DNA of 41,068 nucleotides from Bigelowiella natans CCMP2755 (taxonomy: Eukaryota > Cercozoa > Chlorarachniophyceae): assembly GCA_000320545.1 (NCBI GenBank), contig ADNK01001342.1, positions 1-41,068 of the forward strand. Reading direction: 5' to 3'. Below are positions 31,659 to 41,068 of the stretch, in pieces. Made by a program: the position numbers and the translations under genes. Each line of letters begins with the position of its first letter. Position 1 is the stretch's first letter. Below the pieces are notes generated by a model. That model was not told where the DNA came from, did no database searches, and worked only from the letters and a program-made list of their open reading frames with translations.

Positions 31659-34294
31659 CGAATGTAGGCTTGGCACCCCTCAGTACCACATCATGTCCCG
31701 AATTGCCATCTGTGCGGTTGTGGGGGGGTGATCAGTCGAGATTGGGGTCAAGTTTCACTGTGAGAGGACATTTTTATAGTGCGACAACAGAAATAGTGTG
31801 AAAGCACAGCCAAATGACCAAGTAATACCAACGAATATTCATGTGTGATAATTCATATGGTGAAATGACCAGAAAAACGTCTTGGGGATTTCTAAGCAGC
31901 AGCTGCACAGTCAGCATGAAAACCCCATCCATTTCCATGAAATCTGTTTGTCAAGGTCTCGACCTCGCCACCGCTCGACACGATGTTGCATCACCGACTT
32001 TGGTGAGGTAACGGAGTCACGGATGAGTCAGCGTGACTGACGATCCTTTCGACCGCACCTGTGGAATCGCTACGTTCATTCATTCATTCACCTGAAAAGG
32101 TGCGTGTCTCATGAACACGAACGTTCAACCTGGAACGCGTTTGGTTTTGATCAACTGCAAGCTCAAATCCTGCAGATTCAAACATTGGAACCACTTTGTT
32201 CACTCACTCATTCGTGAAACATGATGTCAAAAGTGCAGCAATTGGTGTCTCGTTCATTCACCTAGGTGGTCTTCGCACAGCTCGTGCAACAGCTAGACAG
32301 GCCTGGAGGCGCTGGCTGTTCCTGGGTTTCAGTTCGTTCGCTGGCGGGTTGCATTGCCTCGTTCATTCACTCAGGCGACCTTCGCATGTGTGCGCACAGC
32401 TCGTGCAACAGGCGCTGTTTCTGCGTGTCAGTTCATTCGCTGGATCATCTCATTCATGGCCACAATCTTGGACGCAAAAGTCCTCGTTTTCAGTTTGCAC
32501 GCGTTGACACTCTGGCACTGGTGGCGCACTCAGTCTGGCAGTCATGCTTGATTGCTTGATGTGTGCAGGCTTTGTTCGATCAACCATTGCCAGAATGCTT
32601 CAACCTCCTCCTTCTTCTTCTTCCTTGCAGTGCACGTGCACGTGTGCACACGTGTGTTTGTGCGCGCGCACGCACGTGCGAGCTTGTGTGTGGGGATGGC
32701 TCCAGCTGGGGATCGCCATGTCGACATGGCTAGGTGGCCAGATGGAGTTCTCTGTTGGGTTATGCAGCCATTGCCGTCGCAACAAGCTCATTCTTCCACC
32801 TCTGGCTGGCCAGCACTCCACACCTCTGGACCTGCTGGCCTGCCTGTGAGTCAAACTTGATCAAGCGAAAAGGTGAACTTGCACACGTCGAGCGTGTGGC
32901 AACAACTTGCCCCCACGCAGGGGTGCACCGGGAGGTCAAAATGCTCGCCAAGCATTCGTGCAACACATCACAGGGAGCAGCATGCGAAGCTGTACATGCA
33001 CGTGACTGCACTGGCCCTGAGTGCCGCAATGGTTTGGTTTTGGAGAAATTCAATTTTCAAGATTTTGATGACTGGAATCAAATTGAAGAACGAAAAATTG
33101 ATTTTGAAATGAAATGAGGTGATTTTGCCTGAACAAAACAACTCAGCGCGGATGTCAGGAGTGCGATTTTGTCCCAGCGGTGCACTGTCAAGTTGCACTG
33201 TCGTCGACGTGTGTTCATCATGCACGCAGCGCAGCGCCGTGGCGGAGTCAGCTTTCGATCACTGCCTCGCATCAAACAAAACATGCAAGCACATGCGAGA
33301 TCGACATCGTCTGGATCGTGGACGCGAATGTCAGCGTCACGTGATCGTGATTGCGAACGATGTCGATGAACTGCACAAGCCTGGAAGCGCAAGGCTAGAA
33401 GGGCGTTGTTGATCGCACGTGCTGCATCAACAACGCTAGATCGAACGCAGGATGCTAAATTTGCTCGCTTGATTTGCTGATGCGATTCATTGTGCCATCA
33501 ATGTTGGTTCGTCAGCACACCTGTCTGTCATTGCCAACCATGACCATGATCCTGCTTCTGAAATGATCGAAAGCGGCGATGGAGCGCTAGAGCGTGCAGC
33601 ATGCATGTGCTTGTTCAATCTAGTCATTTGAGAACGTGCATGCTAGCTGTGAGATAAATGCAATGACAAAGTGATTGTGTGTTTTCAATGGACATCCTGA
33701 TGTAGCTGCATGTGCTGCGTGTGGAAGGTTGATCATGTGTGATGTGTTTGTTCATTCGACCCGATCCTGCCGTTGTCAGTCACGCTACACATGCGGCATC
33801 ATCCTGATCATGGACACATGGCCTTCTTCATGTGATGTAATGTGAGAGTGCCTTGTGTCCATTACAGCGGCATCGTAACCAGAACTTGTGACACTGCGCT
33901 TTCGCGGCGCTACGGAGCAGCGTGTAGACCACCGACTATCACGACGCACGCGTAACATGTTGCATGTAGCACAGGAGACAGTCGATTTACATTTTGATAA
34001 ACCGTTTTTGCCATGGATCATCAATCTGTACATGCATTTGTAATATCGTACAGGTTCTCTCTAGTTTATAAATGCAATTACATGGCACAAATTGATGAGC
34101 CTTGTATTTATTCAAGGATCCTCGATCTTCGAAGTCGCCTTTTTTTGATGAGGTCGCCATCGTATTGACAGCTGAACGACGGCAGGCAGATGGCCACACA
34201 CTACTTATATGTCTGTGTCTATGATTACAAATATCTTTTAATTCGCAGTATAAATGCAATATTCACCCTGGTAAATTTATGTTCAGCCGCTTCC
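31659..34294. other. Long gene-free block rich in TGCA/CATG words and TTCATTCA motifs
   Basis: About 2.6 kb with no spliceable exons and almost no microsatellites. TTCATTCA-type words recur between 32070 and 32450, and a tandem duplication lies at 32249-32443. ORFs of 60-130 residues occur on both strands but resemble no family. It may be a decayed mobile element. The first few hundred bases should contain the promoter of the Ost-alpha gene. Confidence 0.4.
32249..32443. repeat. Imperfect tandem duplication, about 90-base units
   Basis: Unit A (32249-32344) and unit B (32358-32443) both begin CTCGTTCATTCAC, share CACAGCTCGTGCAACAG in the middle and end TTCGCTGG, with small insertions and substitutions between. 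Confidence 0.8.
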
Positions 34295-35120
34295 CTAATT
34301 GCAGCATGATGAATCCGCTTTCTTTTGAGATCTGCCCTTCAATGTTATATTAGAATCTTTGACAACAGTCTGGGCAGGTTGACTGTTCTTCATACTGGTG
34401 ATGACTTTTTTCACTAGCCCCTTACATGCCCGGCCAACATTCGCCCCTGTTTTTGCCGAAGTTTCCATACACCCTATGAATCCGCTTTTCTTAGCTAATT
34501 CCATGGCATACTCTGGGTCAATGAAAGTCGTCCCTTCAGTCTCTCGAAGGTCGGATTTATTTCCCAGCAAAATACATGGAATGATACCGCCATCAGGAAG
34601 ACGAACCTTCTTATCAATATCTGCTTTCCATTTCACAGCATTTTGCAATGTTTTAGGACTGGTAATATCATAAACCACGATAGCAGCGCTCGCATTCCTG
34701 TAAAAGTTGCGAAGAAGCCCGATAAATCGATCCTGGCCAGCGATATCCCACTAATATTCAAGCAAAAACATGGCAACTTAGCTCTTTTGATCTAACATTG
34801 AAAAGTCAATGCAGTTACCAGCTGTATGTTGACACATTTGTCATCAACTTCAATAGGCTTCAGGGCAAACTCCACTCCAATTGTCGTCTTGTAATCTTTA
34901 CGAAAACTGTCGTTCGTATATCTTTGGATGATGCTGGTCTTACCAACAGCTACATCTCCCACAACCAAAACCTGGCAGATGCATTAGAATCTGAGACTGA
35001 GACGATGACCTAACACTATGCTCTTCTTATTAAGAATTTTTTCCCCTTAAATAAAGAGATTAACACATTTTCTCACTGCTTTGGAATGCATCCAACCTTG
35101 AGAAGGAGGTCGTCGTCCAT
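34295..35120 (-). CDS. RAB32: Rab32/38-type small GTPase
   Basis: A membrane-traffic GTPase of 210 residues from three exons: 35120-35097, 34971-34819, 34750-34295. All GTP-binding motifs are intact: P-loop GDVAVGKTS (13-21), switch I YKTTIGVEFALK, G3 WDIAGQD (60-66, with the catalytic Gln65), G4 NKSD (123-126) and G5 ETSAK (155-159). The Rab32/38 subfamily is shown by WDIAGQ, the sentence VKWKADIDKKVRLPDGG before the G4 motif, and FALK in switch I. The C-terminus ends SSCCN, a cysteine pair suited to geranylgeranylation. Relatives act at mitochondria, lysosome-related organelles and autophagy sites. The first exon codes only MDDDLLLK, which matches the short N-terminus expected. It is head-to-head with a GTPase-like gene. 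Confidence 0.95.
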
Positions 35121-35762
35121 GGTTGTACGAAGCTTTCGAGAGACGGAAGGGTCAGATACGAAGAGGGTTGTACTGAGACTACTGAAATGTTAAGACAAAA
35201 GCCTGGGAGATTTAGTTGTCGCTCCCCTAAATTCGCTTAAAAACAACAATAATAACGACAATAATTTAACAGGCGACATTTAGTTGTCGTTCCCTTCAAT
35301 ACAGCTGGCTTTTCTTCACCTGAGCTTGCAGTGCCTCTCGCAAAAGAGAGGCGTTTTAGCACTATTCCAAGGCGGAAAACTTCCCGAGGGGCACGCACAG
35401 ATCTAGGCAGCGAGAGCTGACTCTTCTGTGCGCGGGAATCACCGGGCTTGTTTTGGCGAACTTTAAAAGCAGCTTTCTGGCTGGTTCAGTTCGCACTTCT
35501 AAAAGCACGAAAGCGCTGTTAGGTCAGTTCTGGCCGTATAATTGCCTAAAAGGCTGCCACTTTGCTCAACAGCAGCTGCTGAGAGGGTAACGCTCAAAGA
35601 AGAGCAGTCTGCGGAGGTGGTATCCCAACCCCCCTCCCTCATGATCCGACTGTATCCATGTGAGGAATGCCGTTTCCGCCAAGTGCGCCTTCTGAGCTGA
35701 AAGCCTTTCATATCCATGGCGGTCTAATCCGGGAGGTCAACCCTGGGCAATAAGAGAGAGCC
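35121..35762. promoter_or_regulatory. Shared divergent promoter region of Rab32 and the GTPase-like gene
   Basis: 642 bases separate the two start codons. It contains a direct repeat (ATTTAGTTGTCGCTCCCC at 35210-35227 and ATTTAGTTGTCGTTCCCT at 35278-35295, 16 of 18 identical) and a hairpin (GCCTCTC at 35333-35339, GAGAGGC at 35346-35352). No coding exon was recognised. Confidence 0.5.
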
Positions 35763-38700
35763 ATGGTCGTCGTGCTCAAGGTGGTGCTGGTCGGCACCCA
35801 GGCGTGTGGAAAGAGCAAAATATTCTCGAACTGGTGCACGTCCGGCGATTCAGCCAAGGGGGGGGACGTTCCGCCGACATTGAAGCCGAGTTCAAATCGG
35901 ATGCCAGAATGCGATGGGACGCTGATCAACCATCATGTGGTGAGGCAAACACATCTTCGAACCCATCATGGCGTGAAATGTATAACGTGTGAATTCTTCG
36001 ACTGTCTTCAGGCGTTGGAAGTTTGGAATTTTCCGGATGTGGCACCCAAATCAAAGCTTTTCGGAGATTCTAGGTCAAAAGCATGCGTCTCCGAAACACA
36101 GTTTTACCGAACACGTGGTGATTGATATGCTATAAATTTGTGTGCACAGACGGAGCGACAAAAGAAAACAGTCAGCGTTAGAAGGGGCACATGCGGTCGT
36201 ACTTTTCTGTGAAGGGCGTGGCGCGAAAGAAGGGACGGGACTGAGACAAGTTGTCGCTCTCCGACGAGAGATTTGGACACGGACGGCGGGCAATAATGGT
36301 TCAGATGGCATGGCTTTCGTCTTGCTCGTGAACAAGGTCCAGCGATAGGAATATATTTTGTTTGGAAATAAGAGAGAGGGGCGGGGGAGGGGGGAGCTTC
36401 GGTGAGGGTATGGGACTGCTTCTCAGAGGAAATGGCTCCCCTAAAACCTGCTCCTTCTGCCGCAACTGCTTAGGCACAGATGACTACAAGCAGCCTCGAT
36501 GCGAGTATGTTGGACAAGTGGTGCAAAGATAAGGGCATGGTAACGTTTCCTCATTTTGCTAAACCTTGCACCCCTAGAATTAATGCAGCTCCATGCGGAT
36601 CAATTGGCTCGAACAATATGCTATGTGAACACAAGCGATGGCACTCAATACTTGACGCCCACATCATCAGACCGGCTGGATGGAAGTGTGTGCGAAAGCA
36701 GGGGGAGCCGACCTGAAGGAGGCCCTGAAGTATTGATGCACCTTCGATTTATTATCATCCCCACAATATTGTCGCTGTGGCCCCTCATCATATTTCACAA
36801 CAGGTACGTGGCATCAACGAGCGTGCAAGTTCATGAGACCAGAAACGGAAAGGGAAACGGGTACGCTCAGCGAGAATCACATACATGTGCATACAACATT
36901 CACAGAATATCACCATCCTCACTTTGAACTCAGAGAGCTTTCAAGCAAAATAGCGGCAATAGCCAGGCGACGGAAACGCATCAGGTTCACGGTCCCAAAT
37001 AGCGAGAAAGTTTTTAGAATTGGATTTTTTAATATAAAGTGCGAAAGCGTGTACGTACAAGACTACTATCCTATGACGTGGTATTCATCCATGTCACGGG
37101 TATTTGACAATATCAGAACCTGAAACGTGTAGATGCTTCGGTGTTATTTTAAATTTAAAAAGAAAAAAGAAAAATAAGAGCTACTACTGTGATTTCAAAC
37201 TTCCCAACCTTCATCGACATATTCATCGACATAATTCCTCCGTGAATCACCCTCCCCAGAGAGAGAATGAAGCTCTACGAGGACCAGAATGCTGCTGCAG
37301 CCGCCGCGTTGGCCGAAGCTGAGGCCAATGGCAACGGAAGCGACGAGGAAAATAGTGAAAATGAAGAGGAGAGTGACGAGAAGCGCCACCCCTTGCACAG
37401 CATCGCCAACGCGTCATCGGCATCAGCAGCCAAAACTTATAGCAGGAGCAGCAGTTGCAGCAGCACAACTCTCACAAATGCATGCGCCCCCGTTAGTACA
37501 GGCAGCGGCAGCGGCGGCGGGAGGTGCAGTCCAGTGACCTTGCCCCCCGCTCTTTCCAATACCGCAAGAAGGACAGGTATGAGCAGTAGCCCTGCGGAGG
37601 GGACTGGAAGCGGGGCGGTGAAACATGGAGGGGGGGATAGCGGGAGAAGCAGCGGCGGGAGCAGTATCGTGTCGTTCCCATCGGTTCCTGAATCAAGCAG
37701 AGGCACCAGCGATGCCAAGGCCTCTCGGTTGACAACGACCACAACGGCATCAAATGCGACGACTGCAGCAAGAGCGACGTCTGGTAGGAGCAAGACCCTC
37801 GCCCACTCCAAATCAGCCGGAATTATAGTGAAACGGAGGACGAAGGTTGGTGAGGGAGGGGGGAGGGGGGAAGGGGGGGGGGGGTGGATTTAGCAATAGC
37901 TGTATGTCAGCAAACACAACGGCCGCCTGCTTTCTATAATGTAAAACCTAATTGCTTTCTGTGCGGCGGGTTTGGGGGGAGGGGGGGGGGGGTATGACCA
38001 ACATTAAATACATATCTTCCTACTATCTACCCACCCGCTCATCAGCGACCAGGAAGCAGCTACAATGCAATATGTGTTTGCAGTAGTAGTGGATATGATG
38101 GCTATTCCGATGATTATCCTGCTCCTCTTCGCCTATTCCTCCCCCCTCTCCCTCCGTTCTAATCGCCTTTGTTTATTCTCGTTCCTCCCTCCTATCTCCC
38201 GTCAGTCGAGCATCTCCCGTCAGTCGAGCTTTCGCGTCTCCTCAACGCTCAAGCAGGTCCTGCCCCCCAACACGCTGGGCACACCTGTCGGCACCCCCAA
38301 GACAAGCCCCATGAGTGTCGGGGCTCTCAATAGGCCTTCAAAACTGCAGCTGCAGAAGCAAAGGCAGCCGCTGTACCGTAGTCATTGCTCCACCCCCCCT
38401 GCACGCTTGGAGCAACTGCCAGCCTCCAGATACAAGCTGTCTCTCGCTGGTGCTGGCCCCCATCTTCCTCGCACAAAGGCGGGGAACGGCAGCAGCACAG
38501 TCGAGCTGTCATCATCAGGCGGCTCAAGATCAAACCCCCAGCAGCAGCAGCAGCAGCAGCGCCATCGGTTGCCCTCATCTGCGACGGCACCTGAGAGCGA
38601 TCCAGCGATCACGAGCAGCAATGGAGTCTCGAAGCTGTCGCTTGCTGGCCTTGTCAAGAGGAGCAGCATCGGCAGCAGCAGCAGCAGCAGCAACATTAAC

Positions 38701-40794
38701 CACGCTGGGGGTAGCAGCTCCAATCCCAACGGCCAGGAGAGCAGCAGCAGCAGCAGCAGCCGCGCGACGACAGGCACCGGCCGGCTCGAGGCGAAGAAGA
38801 ACAGGAGCTCTTTTGGCAGCACGCACCGGCCCCCCCCCTCACCCACGCCTGATAGTGGCATCGGAGGGACAGCGAACGGTGGCCACAGCGGGGCAAGCGA
38901 GGAATCGAAAGGCCGCACCACCTCGCAACCACAGGCCAAACGGAAAGGAAGTGGCATCCAATGGACGCTCTCCTGGGATGACTCCGGGGCTGATGATACT
39001 GAAGGGGCAATGTCGTCAAATTGGGGCGGCGTGAGGGTCCTGACGCAGGAGGAGCGGGAAGAACAGCAGCCGCCGCGAGGAGGATTGGAAGAGGAAGCTG
39101 GAGGCGGGGAGGGAACGGGGGAGGGGGGAATGAACAAAGTTAATGATGAAGCGGGTAGGCCTCGCGGGGCTGGAAGCGAAAATGGAGACGACGGGAAGAA
39201 AGAAAAACCGGGATCGGGAGATGCAGAAGAGGAAGAAGAAGATGATGATGAAGATGATGATGATGATAATGACGATGATGAAAAGGGATGGGAAGGGAAA
39301 GAGATAAAGGTAGGGAGTCTAGCTCCTTCCCCAGGAGGAGGCAGAAATACACCAGAACTGTCTGCAAGCAGCCCGCGTCGTCGTGAAAGTCACTTAGATG
39401 GTGAGGACCTCGGCAACAGCAGCAGCAGCAGCAGCAGCAAGATGGCGGCGGCGGTGCGGCAGAAGAAAAAGACAGACAAGAAGGGGCAAAGCAGACCCTC
39501 TTCCACTAGCCCCAGAAACAGTAGAAGGAAGGACGGCAGTACCAATAGCAGAAGTAATAGTAGTAGCAATGGTAGCAAGCGTGGGAGCCTCGAGAGGAGC
39601 TCTGGGAGCCACACAAACCTAGTAGCCCTTTCCAAGGCAGCCCGCAGTAGCAGCGGTATGGCGGCGGCGAGCACTCCCAGCGGAGGAGGAGGAGGAAGAG
39701 GAGGAATATATGGCAATAGGCCATCTCAATTGAAATTCTCCCGCTCGGCGGAGTTCTCCAGCGCGAAGAAGCTCAGGAAGAAAAAATCCAAGAAACTAAA
39801 GCAGCAGCAGCAGCAGCAGCAGACGAGCCCGTCGTTCTCTTCCGCTTCCACCCCATCCTCCTCCTCCTCCCCCTCCAGCCAGCCCTCCAGCAAGCGGAAC
39901 AAGAAGATTGGTAGCGCAAAGCGGGTATCAGTCACAGTCACGCCAGCAGCAGCCCCGTCGGGAAGGAGCGGAGCCACAACGAGCAGCGGCAGTAGTAGTA
40001 CCAACAGCCGCTCATGCGCTACCAGCAGCTCGCCTCCTGTGGACCATCGCCAGCGATTCAGATGGCACTCCTCCACCTCCTCCACCACCACCACCACCAC
40101 CTGCACCTCCCCCACGTCTGTCTTAATGGGTGAAAAAGTCGGCCTGAGTAGCAGCAGCAACAGTAGTAGTAGTAGTAATAGTAAAGGTAACAACAACAGC
40201 CGAAGGAGGACCACCACTCGAGGAGGAGGAGGAGGAGGAGGAGGAGAAGGCGGTGGAGGGGCAGCGCAGGCTGGACTAGGGAGCTCGCACCGGCTGCCTC
40301 CGACACACTCCGCCAAGAGAGCCTCCTCCTTCCACAAAACGCCGCCGTTGAAGAAGCAGCAGCCGCCGTTGCATGCTCGCTCGGCCAGCAGCAGCAGGAG
40401 CACCTCGCTGCCCAAGCAGCGCGGGGTCTCTGCTAGCAGCGTGGAGTTGGTGGTCCAGCAAAGGTTGAAGACCGGAAGGAAGAAGAAGAAGAAGGGCAAC
40501 AAGAAGAAAAGGGCCCCATCTCTGCCCAAGGGAATCGACGAGAGAGGCGCTAGATCTAGCACATTAAGGAGAAGGTCGGGGAACATCGCAGACGGGAAGC
40601 GAAAAACCAAGCGCGTTATCCGAGGAGTTGGGGGGGGGGGGGGCAGGAAGGATCAAAAGCAGCAGCAGCAGCAGCAGTCTGCTTCCTCTCCTCCCCCTCA
40701 GCAGAGTAGTGATGAAAGACTATTCGCGCAACGGCAGAACGAGCTCGCCATCTACCTCATTTCACAGTGGAGGCATGTCATAGAGAATAAGTGA
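35763..40794 (+). CDS. Degenerate small-GTPase-like domain fused to a very long Ser-rich disordered tail
   Basis: Proposed exons 35763-35939, 36012-36073, 36150-36336, 36480-36539, 36589-36685, 36804-36984, 37260-37845, 38206-40794 give about 1312 residues; all junctions keep phase. Residues 1-185 follow the Ras/Rab layout: KVVLVGTQACGKSK (P-loop, G11-S18), PPTL (switch I position), ALEVWNFPDVA where W-D-x-A-G-Q is expected (64-70), GAHAVVLFC, FVLLVNKMT where NKxD is expected (141-144), CYVNTSDGT at the G5 position. The catalytic Gln and the G4 Asp are missing, so GTP hydrolysis and base specificity are doubtful. A basic helix (LRELSSKIAAIARRRKRIR) leads into an Ala/Glu stretch. The last ~1060 residues are Ser, Gln, Lys, Gly and Asp/Glu runs. 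The end ELAIYLISQWRHVIENK looks folded, and a strong GTGAGT donor overlaps the stop, so the gene probably continues beyond the window. The exon 5 donor (36685) is the weakest junction. Confidence 0.68.
38194..38229 (+). repeat. Perfect 18-base tandem duplication spanning a splice acceptor
   Basis: ATCTCCCGTCAGTCGAGC occurs twice back to back (38194-38211, 38212-38229). Each copy carries CCCGTCAG followed by TCGAGC, so there are two equal acceptors, at 38205 and 38223, both in phase 0. Confidence 0.9.
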
Positions 40795-41068
40795 GTAATC
40801 CGTGAGTAATCAGTCATCTATCTCGAAATCGTTGTCGTTGGAATTAGAAGTAGTGGTGGTAGTAGTGGTAGTGGTAGTAGTAGTAGTAGTGTTAGTTGTT
40901 GTTGTCGTTGCCGCAGTAATGGAAGCAGCTGCATGCTTGCCGACGATAAGGACGATGACGATCATGATGATAAATGATGATGAGGATGATGATGGTTATT
41001 ATTAAGATTAGCAAAGGGGTTATGGGCATATGTTCCGAGAAGCAATGTGGATATGCAACCAAGAAAGA
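40795..41068 (+). other. Probable intron or 3' flank with (TAG/GTG) and (GAT) repeats
   Basis: Follows a GTGAGT donor at 40792. It holds a (GTA/GTG)n tract at about 40850-40895 and a GAT-rich stretch at about 40950-41000. No acceptor followed by an open frame was recognised before the edge. Confidence 0.4.

Noticed and set aside
35880-35992. Alternative frame through the G run in exon 1 of the GTPase-like gene (DIEAEFKSDARMRWDAD)
   Set aside because: Only the frame reading DVPPTL...DGTLINHHV joins in phase to ALEVWNFPDV, which sits where a GTPase G3 segment is expected.
39726-40610. 294-residue minus ORF
   Set aside because: Antisense of the serine/glycine repeat exon; the Leu and Val runs are complements of CAG and GGA repeats.

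Overview
The window is nuclear DNA from an intron-rich eukaryote. Genes are cut into many short exons (often 30-150 bases) by GT-AG introns, most of about 70-300 bases, and microsatellites are dense. I rebuilt nine protein-coding genes by hand, joining open frames at GT/AG sites and checking that intron phase and exon length agree at every junction. The lineage cannot be proved from sequence alone. A GH3 glucosidase, multi-EF-hand and NHL proteins, a WCRxC thioredoxin, Rab32 and an Ost-alpha/TMEM184 protein would suit a microbial eukaryote such as a stramenopile alga. That is inference. I saw no bacterial gene, tRNA, rRNA or CRISPR array. Layout, left to right: a GH3 beta-glucosidase gene on the minus strand, cut by the left edge (1-3877); a small lysine-rich coiled-coil protein on plus (4413-5150); a six-EF-hand protein on minus (5844-10074); an unrecognised charged protein on minus (10318-14363); a secreted six-repeat NHL protein on plus (15170-20624); a secreted protein with a cysteine-rich head and propeller-like body on plus (22370-25192); a thioredoxin-like protein with a signal peptide on minus (26091-28246); an Ost-alpha/TMEM184 membrane protein on minus (29617-31658); Rab32 on minus (34295-35120); and, head-to-head with it, a degenerate small-GTPase-like domain spliced to a very long serine-rich tail on plus (35763 to about 40794, probably running off the right edge). 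The intergenic blocks 20625-22369, 28247-29616 and 31659-34294 look different. They have almost no microsatellites, are rich in TGCA and CATG words, and hold no spliceable exons. They may be decayed mobile DNA. The genes do not form a pathway. At least four encode secreted or membrane proteins (GH3, NHL, cysteine-rich, Ost-alpha), and Rab32 with its GTPase-like neighbour points to membrane traffic. The most unusual items are the GTPase-like/disordered fusion, an 18-base tandem duplication that duplicates its splice acceptor, complementary repeat pairs inside introns, and two one-base frame breaks in otherwise well-supported exons. Exon positions are predictions without transcript support.
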